From Brevibacterium permense (GTDB lineage: Bacteria; Actinomycetota; Actinomycetes; Actinomycetales; Brevibacteriaceae): DNA of 64,000 nt. Location of the stretch: positions 62,001-126,000 of the forward strand of contig NZ_JABSSX010000006.1 of the NCBI RefSeq assembly GCF_013280495.1, in the 5' to 3' direction. Position 1 is the first letter of the stretch, and each line of letters begins with the position of its first letter. Shown in pieces: positions 1-8,914 of the stretch. The notes below the pieces were generated by a model. That model worked only from the letters and a program-made list of their open reading frames with translations, searched no databases and was not told where the DNA came from. The position numbers and the translations under genes are program-made.

Positions 1-215
1 CCACAAGTCAGGCGGCCGGCAGACTGTCAGCCGGCACGGACCTCGTCGCCGCCACCGCGGCCGACGCCCGGACCCGCATCGCCGATCTCGCCGCCGACCT
101 CCAGGCCGGAGTCTCAGCCGGAGAGTTCACCCAGGCCGACGCCGACCGCGTCGTGGCCGACATGGCCGGATACATTCAAGGCACCCGCACCTGGCCCGAA
201 CGCTTCCCCGCCTAA
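1..215 (+). CDS. C-terminal end of an unrecognised protein (partial)
   Basis: An open frame enters from the left edge (first full codon at base 3) and stops at TAA 213-215. It gives about 70 residues ending in ...WPERFPA. The visible part is Ala-rich and helical, with many Asp and Arg residues (for example ADARTRIADLAADLQAG). I do not recognise the family, and the start lies outside the window. Codon use (strong G/C at third positions) matches the neighbours, so it is probably a real gene. A large palindrome follows seven bases after the stop and separates it from gatC. Confidence 0.55.
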   Translation, partial: TSQAAGRLSAGTDLVAATAADARTRIADLAADLQAGVSAGEFTQADADRVVADMAGYIQGTRTWPERFPA

Positions 216-221
216 TAATTG

Positions 222-277
222 CTACCTGACGGCGGCCCAGCACCCTCGCGCGCGGTTGCTGGGCCGCCGTCAGGTAG
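222..277. terminator. Large perfect palindrome, terminator or dispersed-repeat type
   Basis: Two perfect 21-nt arms (222-242, starting CTACCTGACGGC; 257-277) enclose a 14-nt loop that can itself partly pair. It lies just after the stop of the partial gene and before the gatC promoter. There is no following T-run, so it is either an actinobacterial T-less terminator or a member of a dispersed palindromic repeat family. Only this copy is seen in the window. Confidence 0.6.
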
Positions 278-328
278 TTCTGGGGGAAGGTCACAGCGCA
301 ACGGCGGGGGCGGGTCCGCTGAAGAGAC

Positions 329-334
329 TAGACT
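329..334 (+). promoter_or_regulatory. -10 box for gatCAB (TAGACT)
   Basis: TAGACT ends 8 nt before a GTG at 343 that opens a nine-codon ORF overlapping the gatC start. It fits the -10/start spacing seen repeatedly in this window. No convincing -35 box is visible. Confidence 0.4.
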
Positions 335-342
335 GGGGGCGA

Positions 343-372
343 GTGAAAACGACGATGAAAGGCAGGGAATGA
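343..372 (+). CDS. Possible nine-codon upstream ORF coupled to gatC
   Basis: GTG AAA ACG ACG ATG AAA GGC AGG GAA TGA encodes VKTTMKGRE. Its stop (370-372) overlaps the gatC ATG (369-371). Because the likely -10 box ends 8 nt upstream, this could be a leaderless mini-ORF whose translation delivers ribosomes to gatC. It also contains the AGGCAGG that could act as the gatC ribosome binding site. It may be nothing more than the 5' leader. Confidence 0.25.
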   Translation: MKTTMKGRE

Positions 373-674
373 CGGAGTCTTCCGCAATCACCCCCGAACA
401 GGTGGAGCATCTGGCTTCACTGTCTCGGATCGCCATGAGCGACGATGAGCTGAAATCGCTCGCCGGTGATCTGAGCACAATTCTGGGAAACGTCGCCAGG
501 GTCAACGAAGTGGCCGGCGACGATGTGCCCGCAACCAGCCACCCCATCCCGCTGACGAACGTCATGCGCCCCGACGTCGTGGGCGAGACGCTCTCCAGCG
601 AACAGGCTCTGGCCTCGGCCCCGGCCGCCGAGGACGACAAGTTCCTCGTCCCGCAGATCCTCGGGGAGGAATGA
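369..674 (+). CDS. gatC: Asp/Glu-tRNA amidotransferase subunit C
   Basis: Small subunit (101 aa, normal length) of the GatCAB complex, which converts mischarged Glu-tRNA(Gln), and often Asp-tRNA(Asn), to the amide form in the cytoplasm. GatC stabilises and helps fold GatA. The protein starts [20 protein letters not shown], typical of GatC, and ends in the usual [10 protein letters not shown]-type tail. The ATG at 369 was chosen over longer in-frame readings because the family begins here and a purine-rich AGGCAGGGA precedes it. It is the first gene of gatCAB; its stop is one base before the gatA ATG. Confidence 0.95.
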   Translation: MTESSAITPEQVEHLASLSRIAMSDDELKSLAGDLSTILGNVARVNEVAGDDVPATSHPIPLTNVMRPDVVGETLSSEQALASAPAAEDDKFLVPQILGEE

Positions 675-675
675 G

Positions 676-2178
676 ATGACCGAACTGACGAACAAGAGCG
701 CCCTCGAACTCGCCGCAGGACTGAAATCCGGCGAGTTCTCCTCCGTCGACGCCACACAGGCGCACCTCGACCGCATCTCCGCCACCGAGGATGACTTCAA
801 CTCCTTCATCACCGTCACCGACGAGCGCGCTCTGGAGACCGCAAAGGCCGTCGACGCCAAGCGCTCCGCCGGTGAGGACCTGCACGCCCTCGCCGGTGTT
901 CCGGTGGCGCTGAAAGACCTCGTCGTCACAGAAGGCACGCGTACGACCGCCGGGTCGAAGATGCTCGAGAACTGGGTTCCGCCCTACGAATCGACCGTGC
1001 ACAACAAGGTCAAGGCCGCAGGACTGCCGGTGCTCGGCAAGACCAACCTCGACGAATTCGCCATGGGCTCGACAACGGAGCACTCGGCCTTCGGCAACAC
1101 CCGCAACCCGTGGAACCTCGACCACGTGCCCGGAGGATCGTCGGGAGGCGCGGCCGCAGCGCTGGCCGGATTCCAGGCCCCGCTGTCCGTGGGCACCGAC
1201 ACCGGCGGATCCGTCCGCCAGCCCGCCGCGTTCACCGGCACCGTCGGCGTCAAGCCGACCTACGGGTCGATCTCGCGCTTCGGCATCATCGCGATGGCCT
1301 CGAGCCTCGACCAGGTCGGACCGATGGGCCGAAACGTCGCCGACGCCGCAGCCCTGCACGAGCTGCTGGCCGGACATGATCCGCTCGATTCGACCTCGCT
1401 GCCCGATGAGATCGGCGGATTCCTCAGCGCCGCCGAGACCAGCGAGCTCAAGGGCAAGAAGCTCGGTGTCATCAAGCAGCTGGCCGGTGAGGGATACCAG
1501 GACGGAGTCCGCACCGCGTTCACGGCAGCGCTGGAAACCGCTGCCGCTGCCGGAGCCGAGATCGTCGAGGTCGACTGCCCGTCGATCTCCTACGCCCTCG
1601 ACGCCTACTACCTCATCATGCCCTCCGAGGTGTCTTCGAACCTCGCCCGCTATGACGGCATGCGCTACGGCCTGCGCGTCGAACCGGAATCCGGTCCCGT
1701 CACCGCCGAGACAGTCATGTCGGCCACTCGTGCCGCAGGCTTCGGATCGGAGGTCAAGCGCCGCATCATCCTCGGCACCTACGCTCTGTCAGCCGGCTAC
1801 TACGATGCCTACTACGGTTCGGCGCAGAAGATCCGCACCCTGGTCCAGAACGACTTCGCGAAGGCGTTCGCCGCCTGCGACGTCCTCGTGTCCCCGACGA
1901 CCCCGACGACCGCACTGAAATTCGGTGCGGAGAAGGCCGCCGACCCGATGGCCCTCTACCTCGGTGACGTGGCGACGATCCCGGCGAACCTCGCCGGCAT
2001 CCCCGGACTGTCCCTGCCCGCGGGCCTGGCTGATGGTCTGCCCGTCGGCTTCCAGATCCTGGCTCCGGCCCGTGAGGACGTCAAGCTCTACGAGGTGGCC
2101 GGACCCTTGGAAGCCGCACTCGAATCCGCCGGCGGACGCGTGCTCGACACCCTCGCGGAAGGACTGAACGCCAAGTGA
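676..2178 (+). CDS. gatA: Asp/Glu-tRNA amidotransferase subunit A (amidase)
   Basis: The glutaminase subunit of GatCAB: it releases ammonia from glutamine and channels it to GatB. At 500 aa it has the expected length. The amidase-signature catalytic triad is intact: Lys80 (in PVALKDL), cis-Ser155 (in PGGSSGGAA) and nucleophile Ser179 (in [10 protein letters not shown]). The downstream [11 protein letters not shown] segment is also typical. GGGGAGGA at the end of gatC supplies the ribosome binding site. Its TGA overlaps the gatB GTG (GTGA), so subunit synthesis is probably coupled. Confidence 0.97.
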   Translation: MTELTNKSALELAAGLKSGEFSSVDATQAHLDRISATEDDFNSFITVTDERALETAKAVDAKRSAGEDLHALAGVPVALKDLVVTEGTRTTAGSKMLENWVPPYESTVHNKVKAAGLPVLGKTNLDEFAMGSTTEHSAFGNTRNPWNLDHVPGGSSGGAAAALAGFQAPLSVGTDTGGSVRQPAAFTGTVGVKPTYGSISRFGIIAMASSLDQVGPMGRNVADAAALHELLAGHDPLDSTSLPDEIGGFLSAAETSELKGKKLGVIKQLAGEGYQDGVRTAFTAALETAAAAGAEIVEVDCPSISYALDAYYLIMPSEVSSNLARYDGMRYGLRVEPESGPVTAETVMSATRAAGFGSEVKRRIILGTYALSAGYYDAYYGSAQKIRTLVQNDFAKAFAACDVLVSPTTPTTALKFGAEKAADPMALYLGDVATIPANLAGIPGLSLPAGLADGLPVGFQILAPAREDVKLYEVAGPLEAALESAGGRVLDTLAEGLNAK

Positions 2179-3656
2179 ACTACGAAGACGCGATCAAGAA
2201 ATACGATCCGGTCATCGGCATCGAGGTCCACGTCGAACTCGGCACCGCGACCAAGATGTTCGACGCCGCCCCCAACACCTTCGGCGGGGGACCGAACACG
2301 AACGTGACCCCCACTTCCCTCGGGCTGCCCGGGTCCCTGCCCGTGGTCAACGAGAAGGGGGTGGAGTACGCGATCAAGATCGGTCTGGCACTCGGCTGCG
2401 AAATCGCCGAGACCTGCCGGTTCGCCCGCAAGAACTACTTCTACCCGGACGTGCCCAAGGACTTCCAGACCAGCCAGTCCGATGAGCCCATCGCGGCCGA
2501 AGGCCAGGTCGAGGTCGAGCTCGAGGACGGCACCATCGTGACCGTCCCCGTCGAGCGCGCCCACATGGAGGAAGACGCCGGCAAGAACACCCACGTGGGA
2601 GGGGCCACCGGCCGCATCCAGGGTGCCGACCATTCCCTCGTCGACTACAACCGCGCCGGTGTGCCGCTCGTGGAGATCGTCACCCACCCGATCACCGGGA
2701 CGGGGGAGCGGGCCGCCGAGGTGGCCGCCGCCTATGTGCGGACCCTTCGTGACATCTTCCGCGCCCTCGACGTCTCCGAAGCCCGCATGGAACAGGGCAA
2801 TGTCCGCGCCGACGTCAACGTATCCCTGCGGGAGAATCCCGAGGCACCGCTGGGCACCCGTACGGAGACGAAGAACGTCAACTCCTTCCGCTCGATCGAA
2901 CGCGCAGTGCGCTTCGAGATCGCCCGCCAGGCGACCCTCCTCGAGGCGGGGGAGAAGGTCGTCCAGGAGACCCGTCACTTCCACGAGGAGACCGGAGAGA
3001 CCTCCTCTGGGCGTCCGAAGTCCGACGCCGACGACTACCGCTACTTCCCCGAGCCCGACCTCGTCCCGCTGCAGCCGTCCCGAGAATGGGTCGAGGAGCT
3101 GCGGGCGAGCCTGCCCGAGCTGCCGGCACAGAAGCGCCGCCGCCTCCTCGGGGAATGGAAGTTCTCCGACCTGGAGATGCGCGACATTGTCAACGCCGGA
3201 CTCCTCGAAGCCATCGAGGACACCGTCACCGCCGGTGCGAAGCCGGCAGCGGCACGCAAATGGTGGACCGGTGAGGTCGCCCGCCTGGCCAACCAGGAGG
3301 ACAAGCACCCCACCGAGATCGTCACACCCGCCCAGGTGGCAGGACTCGTCGATCTCATCAACGAGGGCAAGCTCAACGACAAGCTGGCTAAGGATGTGCT
3401 CACCGGAGTCGTCGCCGGCGAAGGAGAGCCCGCCGAGGTGATGAAGGCCCGCGACCTCGAAATCGTCGAGGACACCGGTGCGCTCGAAGCCGCCGTCGAG
3501 GAGGCCATCGCGGCCAACCCCGATGTGGTCGAGAAGATCAAGGGCGGAAAGATGCAGGCCATCGGCGCGCTCATGGGCCCGATCATGAAGGCCACCCGCG
3601 GACAGGCCGATGCCGGAAAGGCCAAGGACCTCATCCTCGCCAAGTTGGGCGTCTGA
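2175..3656 (+). CDS. gatB: Asp/Glu-tRNA amidotransferase subunit B
   Basis: The kinase/transamidase subunit of GatCAB: it phosphorylates the mischarged glutamate (or aspartate) on tRNA and amidates it with ammonia from GatA. At 493 aa it matches the family. An N-terminal GatB core ([44 protein letters not shown]) is followed by a C-terminal YqeY-like tRNA-binding domain ending in [10 protein letters not shown]. It starts at GTG 2175, overlapping the gatA stop by 4 nt. It is the last gene of the operon; about 210 nt of non-coding DNA follows. Confidence 0.97.
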   Translation: MNYEDAIKKYDPVIGIEVHVELGTATKMFDAAPNTFGGGPNTNVTPTSLGLPGSLPVVNEKGVEYAIKIGLALGCEIAETCRFARKNYFYPDVPKDFQTSQSDEPIAAEGQVEVELEDGTIVTVPVERAHMEEDAGKNTHVGGATGRIQGADHSLVDYNRAGVPLVEIVTHPITGTGERAAEVAAAYVRTLRDIFRALDVSEARMEQGNVRADVNVSLRENPEAPLGTRTETKNVNSFRSIERAVRFEIARQATLLEAGEKVVQETRHFHEETGETSSGRPKSDADDYRYFPEPDLVPLQPSREWVEELRASLPELPAQKRRRLLGEWKFSDLEMRDIVNAGLLEAIEDTVTAGAKPAAARKWWTGEVARLANQEDKHPTEIVTPAQVAGLVDLINEGKLNDKLAKDVLTGVVAGEGEPAEVMKARDLEIVEDTGALEAAVEEAIAANPDVVEKIKGGKMQAIGALMGPIMKATRGQADAGKAKDLILAKLGV

Positions 3657-3869
3657 GTACAGGTCCGACTCCGATCCTGGTCGGCGGCGGCACCTGACAG
3701 TGCCGAGCAGGACTCAGGATTGATCCAGCCACACCCTCTAGACTGTGCGTCCAAGGGAACCGACCGGTTTCCCGAGCACAGCGGAGGGTGTGGCTGTTCG
3801 CATTCCCCGCAACCGATGGCCCGCAGGGACAGGGCCGAGTGCGTGACCCACACGCGTGGAGGTGAAGCG

Positions 3870-4904
3870 GTGTCTGAGTGGAAATCGCTGTGGAAGAGCG
3901 AATGCGGGAAGTCCGCGCCGATCTATCGGGTGCTCGTGCCCGACAGCGTCAACGAGGCGGTGCTGCGAGCCTGGAGTGCCCGCGGATACCGCTACACGGC
4001 CGGAGCCCCGAGCGCGATCATGCTCACCGGTGGGATGAGCCGGAACTTCTTCCGCTCCAGCGTCCTGTTCAAGGGCGGCACGGCCGCCGGCACCGCCGTG
4101 ACCGCGGGATTCGCGGCACCCGGGGGATTGGCTCTGGTCTCGGGATTCGCCGATGCCGCACTGACCTTCGGCGGGATGGGTGCGGCCACGGCACTGGGCA
4201 CTGGGATCTTCGCTGCCGTCACCGGTCCCAAATACCTGCGTGATCCGAAGCGACTGAGCCGCAAGAATCGGCGTAAGGTCTCAGGCGCCCAGTGGGTGAC
4301 TCCGGCCAGTCTCGGCTATCTGCCCGGGCGCAAGGAGGGCCGCGACACCGACGAGCAGCGTCTGTTCCATCTCGCTGTCACGATCGCTCGCAAGATCGTG
4401 CGCACCCGCGCGTGGACCCACCCGATACTCAAAGACCACGTCTCCCGCGTCGACCTCGACCATGCCGTGGCCTCCATCGGAGTGCGGCTGCGGGAACTCG
4501 TCAGCCTGCGCGAGGAGATCGAAGGCATCCGCGATGCGGGAACCGCGAAGTCGGTGGAGACCTATCTGTCGAAGCTGGCCGTCGCCTTCTCGTCGATGGC
4601 CCGCCGCGTGGAGTCGATGCACGAATACTACGAGCGCCTCCGCGAACTCGACCAGCAGCTGATGCTGCTGCACAACTCCGAACGCTCCCGCGAGCTCGGC
4701 GATCGGGTGCTCGACGTGCTGTCTCGCACCGCAGCTGATGATTCAGCCGATTGGCAGTTCAGGGAGCTGCGCATCGATGCGGATTCGCAGTCGTCGATCA
4801 TCTCCGGGCTCGTCGCCGAACTCGACCAGACTGCCGATGATTTCGACGACTTCGACTCCCGCTTGGCTGCGGCTCAGAAGTCCGTGGACGAACTCGAGGC
4901 CTGA
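3870..4904 (+). CDS. Unknown protein with Gly/Ala-rich core and coiled-coil C-terminus
   Basis: A 344-aa protein I cannot assign. The GTG at 3870 is chosen because GGAGGTGA (3858-3865) sits at ideal distance and codon bias begins there. Residues about 65-118 are a Gly/Ala-rich hydrophobic stretch (for example GGTAAGTAVTAGFAAPGG) that could be a membrane hairpin or glycine-zipper segment. It is followed by a basic patch (about 120-140, KRLSRKNRRK) and a long helical, charged region (about 165-344) predicted to form coiled coils. No signal peptide or enzyme motif is visible. It stands alone between gatB and the convergent def gene. Confidence 0.8.
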   Translation: MSEWKSLWKSECGKSAPIYRVLVPDSVNEAVLRAWSARGYRYTAGAPSAIMLTGGMSRNFFRSSVLFKGGTAAGTAVTAGFAAPGGLALVSGFADAALTFGGMGAATALGTGIFAAVTGPKYLRDPKRLSRKNRRKVSGAQWVTPASLGYLPGRKEGRDTDEQRLFHLAVTIARKIVRTRAWTHPILKDHVSRVDLDHAVASIGVRLRELVSLREEIEGIRDAGTAKSVETYLSKLAVAFSSMARRVESMHEYYERLRELDQQLMLLHNSERSRELGDRVLDVLSRTAADDSADWQFRELRIDADSQSSIISGLVAELDQTADDFDDFDSRLAAAQKSVDELEA

Positions 4905-4917
4905 GCTCGGCTCCGGC

Positions 4918-5490
4918 TCAGTGGCCGAAGGGATCGGGGTCGACTCCCGGCATCCAGGATAGGCCCGGCTGATCATAGCCGTGAGCCTCCTGGGCTTTCT
5001 TCCACTTCTTCGACCACCGCTTGTCGAGACGGTCGACGTAGAGGGTGCCCTGCAGGTGGTCGTATTCGTGTTGCATGATGCGCGCGAACCACCCGTCCGC
5101 GCTCAGGGTCACCGGTTCGCCTTTCTCATCGAAGCCGTTGACGGTGACTCTGTCGGCACGTTTGAGAGGGAAATCGAGACTCGGAACCGACAGGCATCCT
5201 TCGGTCTCATCGTCGGGATCGGGACGGGTGTCGGGAACCTTCGAGCCAATGAGCACAGGATTGACGAAGGTGCCGCGACGACGCACACCATAGTCATCGT
5301 CGGCGTTGAACACGAAGATGGACTTGCCGACACCGATCTGCGGTGCGGCCAATCCGACACCGTTGCTGGCGTCGAGCGTCTCGTGCATGTCTGCGACGAG
5401 TTCGGCAAGGTCCTCGTCGAACTCGGTGATCTTCTCGGCACGACGATGCAGAACGGGCTCGCCGTAGACGACGATGGGATGAATGGCCAT
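4918..5490 (-). CDS. def: Peptide deformylase
   Basis: Removes the N-formyl group from new polypeptides; a metal-dependent (Fe/Zn) cytosolic hydrolase. All three motifs are present: GVGLAAPQIG, EGCLSVP (metal Cys) and QHEYDHLQG (two metal His plus catalytic Glu). The length is 190 aa from the ATG at 5490 (MAIHPIVVYGEPVLHRRA), which matches actinobacterial homologues. A GTG seven codons upstream is possible but lacks a ribosome site, whereas a TACGAT -10 box lies exactly 7 nt before the ATG, suggesting a leaderless message. The gene converges on the unknown gene ending at 4904. Confidence 0.95.
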   Translation of the reverse strand: MAIHPIVVYGEPVLHRRAEKITEFDEDLAELVADMHETLDASNGVGLAAPQIGVGKSIFVFNADDDYGVRRRGTFVNPVLIGSKVPDTRPDPDDETEGCLSVPSLDFPLKRADRVTVNGFDEKGEPVTLSADGWFARIMQHEYDHLQGTLYVDRLDKRWSKKWKKAQEAHGYDQPGLSWMPGVDPDPFGH

Positions 5491-5497
5491 GAGGACA

Positions 5498-5503
5498 ATC
5501 GTA
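5498..5503 (-). promoter_or_regulatory. -10 box for def (TACGAT)
   Basis: On the minus strand TACGAT is followed by 7 nt and then the def ATG, so transcription would begin at or next to the start codon. No clear -35 box. It supports the shorter def start. Confidence 0.4.
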
Positions 5504-5511
5504 TCGGTCAC

Positions 5512-5526
5512 CTGAGACCGTCTCAG
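5512..5526. promoter_or_regulatory. Palindrome CTGAGAC-C-GTCTCAG upstream of def
   Basis: Perfect 7-bp inverted arms with a single-base centre, located immediately upstream of the inferred def -10 box, about where a -35 region would fall. It could be an operator or simply chance. Confidence 0.3.
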
Positions 5527-5872
5527 ACTCCGCCCGATCGCAGCGCTTGGGCGCGATCTCGGGGGAGGGCCGCCTCGGTGATCGTGTCCACCGATTGCTC
5601 AGCGGTTGATCGTACCCCGCGCTCGATCAGGTGGATGGATATGCGGCTATCTCGGGTATGTGATAAGAGCCGTCATAAAGTTTCGCCCCCAGCGAACACA
5701 GATTGTTGAGCAACATATCTGGGAACACGTTCAGGGTCGGCGTGGTTATGATGAGGGCAAGCCGTCTCGGACCACGAGATGCAAGCTGTCGCTCCACCCG
5801 TTCAGGTGCACGTCCGCCGAACGGCGAGTGGCCGCCGACGGCGGTGCACAAAGAATCGTGAAAGGACTTACT
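5527..5872 (+). promoter_or_regulatory. Divergent def/cysK intergenic region with cysK promoter
   Basis: About 350 nt without a convincing gene. It contains a 12-bp palindrome TGTTGAGCAACA (5704-5715) and a TATGAT -10 box (5747-5752), which leaves a 5' leader of roughly 115 nt before cysK. That leader can encode a 37-residue ORF (5748-5861), but its sequence has no obvious attenuation signature. AAAGGA (5861-5866) serves as the cysK ribosome binding site. A long leader on a cysteine-synthesis gene suggests regulation, but I see no known riboswitch fold. Confidence 0.4.
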
Positions 5873-6799
5873 TTGACCATCTTCAACAATGTCTCCGAAC
5901 TCGTCGGCCGCACGCCGCTGGTCCGCATCAACAAGGCCAGTGACCGGTCGGGCGCCGAGATTGTGGCGAAGCTCGAATCCTCGAACCCCGGCAACTCCGT
6001 CAAGGACCGCATCGGCGTGGCGATGATCGACGCCGCCGAGAAATCCGGCGAACTCAAGCCCGGCGGAACCATCGTCGAGGCGACTTCGGGCAATACCGGC
6101 ATTGCGCTGGCCATGGTCGGCACCTCCCGCGGCTACAAGGTCAAGCTGACGATGCCCGAGTCGATGTCGAAGGAACGTCGCGCTCTGCTGCGCGCATTCG
6201 GAGCCGAGCTGGTCCTCACCGACAAGGCTGAAGGCATGAAGGGTGCAGTGGCTAAGGCTGAAGAGCTTGCTTCCGACGGCGCCGTCCTCGTGCGCCAGTT
6301 CGAGAACCAGGCCAACGCCGAGATCCACAAGGCCACCACTGGTCCCGAGATCCTCGCCGACACCGACGGCAAGGTCGACATCTTCGTCTCCGGCATCGGC
6401 ACGGGCGGAACCATCACCGGCGCGGGAGCCGCGTTGCGTGAGGCCAACCCGGATGTGAAGATCATCGCCGTCGAGCCCGCCGCTTCGCCGCTGCTGACCG
6501 AAGGCACGGCCGGACCGCACGCGATCCAGGGCCTCGGCGCGAACTTCGTGCCGAAGGTGCTCAATACCGATATCTACGACGAAGTCGTCGATGTCGACAA
6601 CGACGACGCCTTCGAGCGGGCTCGCGCCGTCGCTCTCGAAGAGGGCCTGCTCGTCGGCATCTCCTCCGGTGCCGCACTTTTCGCTGCCGAGAAGGTCGCG
6701 TCTCGACCGGAGAATGCCGGCAAGCGCGTCGTCGTCATCATTCCCAGCTACGGCGAGCGGTATCTGTCGACTCCGCTGTTTGCCGAGTACATGGACTGA
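5873..6799 (+). CDS. cysK: Cysteine synthase (O-acetylserine sulfhydrylase)
   Basis: PLP enzyme that makes cysteine from O-acetylserine and sulfide in the cytoplasm. 308 aa, the family's normal size. PLP-binding Lys44 lies in [21 protein letters not shown] (substrate/phosphate loop) and [13 protein letters not shown] (PLP phosphate loop) are both intact. The TTG at 5873 (TTG ACC ATC TTC) is chosen because AAAGGA lies 6 nt upstream and the homologous N-terminus starts here; a GTG five codons earlier is in frame. cysE, which supplies O-acetylserine, follows after a terminator-like hairpin, so the two form a pathway pair but may be transcribed separately. Confidence 0.96.
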   Translation: MTIFNNVSELVGRTPLVRINKASDRSGAEIVAKLESSNPGNSVKDRIGVAMIDAAEKSGELKPGGTIVEATSGNTGIALAMVGTSRGYKVKLTMPESMSKERRALLRAFGAELVLTDKAEGMKGAVAKAEELASDGAVLVRQFENQANAEIHKATTGPEILADTDGKVDIFVSGIGTGGTITGAGAALREANPDVKIIAVEPAASPLLTEGTAGPHAIQGLGANFVPKVLNTDIYDEVVDVDNDDAFERARAVALEEGLLVGISSGAALFAAEKVASRPENAGKRVVVIIPSYGERYLSTPLFAEYMD

Positions 6800-6815
6800 C
6801 TCCACGGCAGCGGCA

Positions 6816-6847
6816 CGAGGGCGTCAGACTTCGGTTTGGCGCCCTCG
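6816..6847 (+). terminator. Hairpin between cysK and cysE
   Basis: CGAGGGCG (6816-6823) pairs with CGCCCTCG (6840-6847), and the stem can extend inward by further pairs. It lies 16 nt after the cysK stop and has no T-run. Likely terminator or partial terminator separating cysK from cysE. Confidence 0.5.
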
Positions 6848-6946
6848 CTGTCTGCAGAGTCCGATGTCGGACCGCTGCGGGAATTCTTCCGACCGGATCC
6901 GACTTGCACGAGACAGACCAGGACGAATGAGCAGGGGGAGTCAACG

Positions 6947-7621
6947 ATGAAGGCACTGTGGGCAGCGGCCGCAGCGGCTGCGGGTGCGGCCGCCTATGGG
7001 CTGAGCCGACGCGGTGTGCGCGAGACGCTGAGAGAAGACCTCGAGACGGTGAAGCGACGCGATCCGGCGGCGCGCAATGATTTCGTCTCCCTGGTCTCCT
7101 ACCCCGGGATGCATGCCATCTGGGCGCACCGCGGACTCCACCGGCTATGGCAGCATGACGTCGGAAAGGTTCCGGCGCGACTGATGTCCCAGCTCGTGCG
7201 GACGCTGACCGGAGTGGAGATCCACCCGGGGGCCAGGATCGGGCGTCGCTTCTTCATCGACCACGCCAACGGAGTCGTGATCGGAGAGACCTCGGAAGTC
7301 GGCGACGATGTCATGCTCTACCATCAGGTCACCCTCGGCGGTACGTCGATGGCACAGACGAAGCGCCACCCGACGATCGGCAACCACGTGCTCGTCGGAG
7401 CCGGGGCGAAGATCCTCGGCCCGATCGTCGTCGGCGATAACTCCGCGGTCGGAGCCAACGCCGTCGTCGTCAAGGACGTGCCGGCCGACTCGAGCGCTGT
7501 CGGCATCCCCGCGAAGGTGCGCTCGAAGAAGAAGGACGGCGTCGCCTCGGCGAAGGCGGGAGCCGAGTCGTCGACGACGCACCCGGACTTCGTCCTCGAG
7601 GACCCGGCCCTCTGGATCTGA
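6947..7621 (+). CDS. cysE: Serine O-acetyltransferase with Ala-rich N-terminus
   Basis: Acetylates serine with acetyl-CoA, the committed step of cysteine synthesis. 224 aa. The left-handed beta-helix hexapeptide repeat domain is clear ([40 protein letters not shown], then [16 protein letters not shown]). The catalytic His in [10 protein letters not shown] and the HPTIGNHV loop are present. The ATG at 6947 follows CAGGGGGA. The first 20 residues ([20 protein letters not shown]) form an unusual Ala-rich hydrophobic helix before the expected [18 protein letters not shown] region; it could be a weak membrane or assembly segment. The C-terminal tail (about 30 aa) is polar and lacks the usual ...I end for CysK docking, although the protein does end in ...ALWI. 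Confidence 0.94.
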   Translation: MKALWAAAAAAAGAAAYGLSRRGVRETLREDLETVKRRDPAARNDFVSLVSYPGMHAIWAHRGLHRLWQHDVGKVPARLMSQLVRTLTGVEIHPGARIGRRFFIDHANGVVIGETSEVGDDVMLYHQVTLGGTSMAQTKRHPTIGNHVLVGAGAKILGPIVVGDNSAVGANAVVVKDVPADSSAVGIPAKVRSKKKDGVASAKAGAESSTTHPDFVLEDPALWI

Positions 7622-7687
7622 GGCTCTCGCAACTTCTGTCTGTGCGCATCTTCCTCCGGTGCGCGTACCCCTCGCGATGAGGGTTCG

Positions 7688-7757
7688 GTGTCTCCTGCGG
7701 GTGGATCCATCGTGATAAATGCAGAGATATCGATCTGGATCCACCCGCAGGAGACGG
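7688..7757. repeat. 70-bp palindromic element, copy A
   Basis: Arms of about 20 nt (left starts GTGTCTCCTGCGGGTGGATCC at 7688; right ends GCAGGAGAC at 7755) flank a 28-nt centre. Copy B at 8915-8984 has the same arm sequence (22 of the first 23 bases alike) and exactly the same centre length. Copy A sits 6 nt beyond the stop of the minus-strand DUF559-type gene and between convergent genes, so it may also terminate transcription. Confidence 0.75.
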
Positions 7758-7763
7758 TTGTTC

Positions 7764-8735
7764 TCAATGTGACAGCTTTCGTTCGGCCATGAGGTGTCTC
7801 AGCCGTCTGGCGAACGAGTCCATATCGCTGCGCTTCGCCACCCTCAGAAGCACCCACCCTTCGGCCTCGAGCAGTTCCCGGCGACGTATGTCCTGTGCAT
7901 ACTGCCCAGGCGACGATCGGTGATGGTCGCCTTCGTACTCGATCGCGATCCGCAGCTCCGGGTAGCCGAGATCGGGGTGAAGCACGCAGCCGTCGATCGC
8001 GCTGCAGACGGCGGGGTGCACCACTGGTTCGGGGAAGTCGTGATCGGTCAGCCAGAGGCGCAGCCAGGTCTCCTGCGGCGACTCGACTGTCGGTCGAACG
8101 AGAGCGAGCGCCTTTCGTGCCTTGCGGCGTTGTGGAACTCGGGGAAGACTGTCGATGTCCGAGAGTAACCGTTCGATGGTGATGTAAGGGCCGCTGGCCT
8201 GTCTGCCGGCCGCGGCATCGCAGAGGGCTACCAGTTCGTTGAGGCTGAGCAGCGGTGTGAGTGAGGCGACGAGGCGAGGAATGGTGACGAGCGGCAGTCT
8301 CAAGAGATCGATCCATTCGGTTGCCAGCCTCGTCGGTCGGCTGACGACGAGGCCGGGGCGTTTGATGCGCTGGCCGCGCGTAGGTGTGGCGACGTAGATG
8401 TTTCTGTCTTTGATCTGACTCGGCAGCGGAAGTCCATACAGGCGTGCTGCGGTCAGGTGGTCCGCGGCCAAGGCGGGGTGGAGTCTGCGAATGCCGGTCA
8501 TATACATCCAGGTCTTGAGCCATTCATGGTCGGCCCATTGCGGTGTCGGCACGTCGGTCAGTGATTCGGTGTCGACCCAGATGCCGCGGAAGATCTGGAT
8601 GAAGCGATGGTGCTCAGTCAGTGCATAGGCCGAGATGCCTCGCTGGGCGGCTTCGGCGGCGGTGAAAGGCAGGGGCACAGATCTGAAGACGACACTCTGA
8701 TTCGTTGATTGCCACATGCCGCCAAGACTCCGCAT
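7764..8735 (-). CDS. DUF559-type (PD-(D/E)XK-like) protein
   Basis: 323 aa. The C-terminal part (HPDLGYPELRIAIEYEGDHH ... QDIRRRELLEAEGWVLLRV) is characteristic of DUF559 / very-short-patch-repair-like nuclease folds common in actinobacteria. The N-terminal part (FTAAEAAQRGISAYALTEHHRF) resembles a winged-helix AbiEi-like segment. Function is unproven; homologues are usually annotated as hypothetical or abortive-infection-related. The ATG at 8735 is chosen because GCAGGA lies 7 nt upstream, although the open frame extends further. The gene is bracketed by two copies of the same 70-bp palindrome, so the unit may be mobile or acquired. Confidence 0.75.
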   Translation of the reverse strand: MRSLGGMWQSTNQSVVFRSVPLPFTAAEAAQRGISAYALTEHHRFIQIFRGIWVDTESLTDVPTPQWADHEWLKTWMYMTGIRRLHPALAADHLTAARLYGLPLPSQIKDRNIYVATPTRGQRIKRPGLVVSRPTRLATEWIDLLRLPLVTIPRLVASLTPLLSLNELVALCDAAAGRQASGPYITIERLLSDIDSLPRVPQRRKARKALALVRPTVESPQETWLRLWLTDHDFPEPVVHPAVCSAIDGCVLHPDLGYPELRIAIEYEGDHHRSSPGQYAQDIRRRELLEAEGWVLLRVAKRSDMDSFARRLRHLMAERKLSH

Positions 8736-8914
8736 GCGGAAGTCCTGCGTCGAGGTTCGCGATGGCGCTTGTGGATAGTTTGCTGACGTAGGTGCGATTG
8801 TGGATGCGAGTCGACCCTCGCAGAACCGGGGTTCAGACGGCTTCGCTCCCGTGCTGCCCACAGGCGGAGGTGTCGCAGTCGACTCTGTGCGGATCCTGAT
8901 GAGCGACAGCCAGC

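Noticed and set aside
5748-5861. 37-residue ORF in the cysK leader as a cysteine leader peptide
   Set aside because: Only one Cys codon, no terminator/antiterminator pair seen, and no match to the Cys-rich leader peptides known upstream of sulfur genes.
7764-8735. Toxin-antitoxin or abortive-infection system at the DUF559-type gene
   Set aside because: There is only one gene, with no partner ORF within the palindrome-bounded unit, so a two-component system is not supported.
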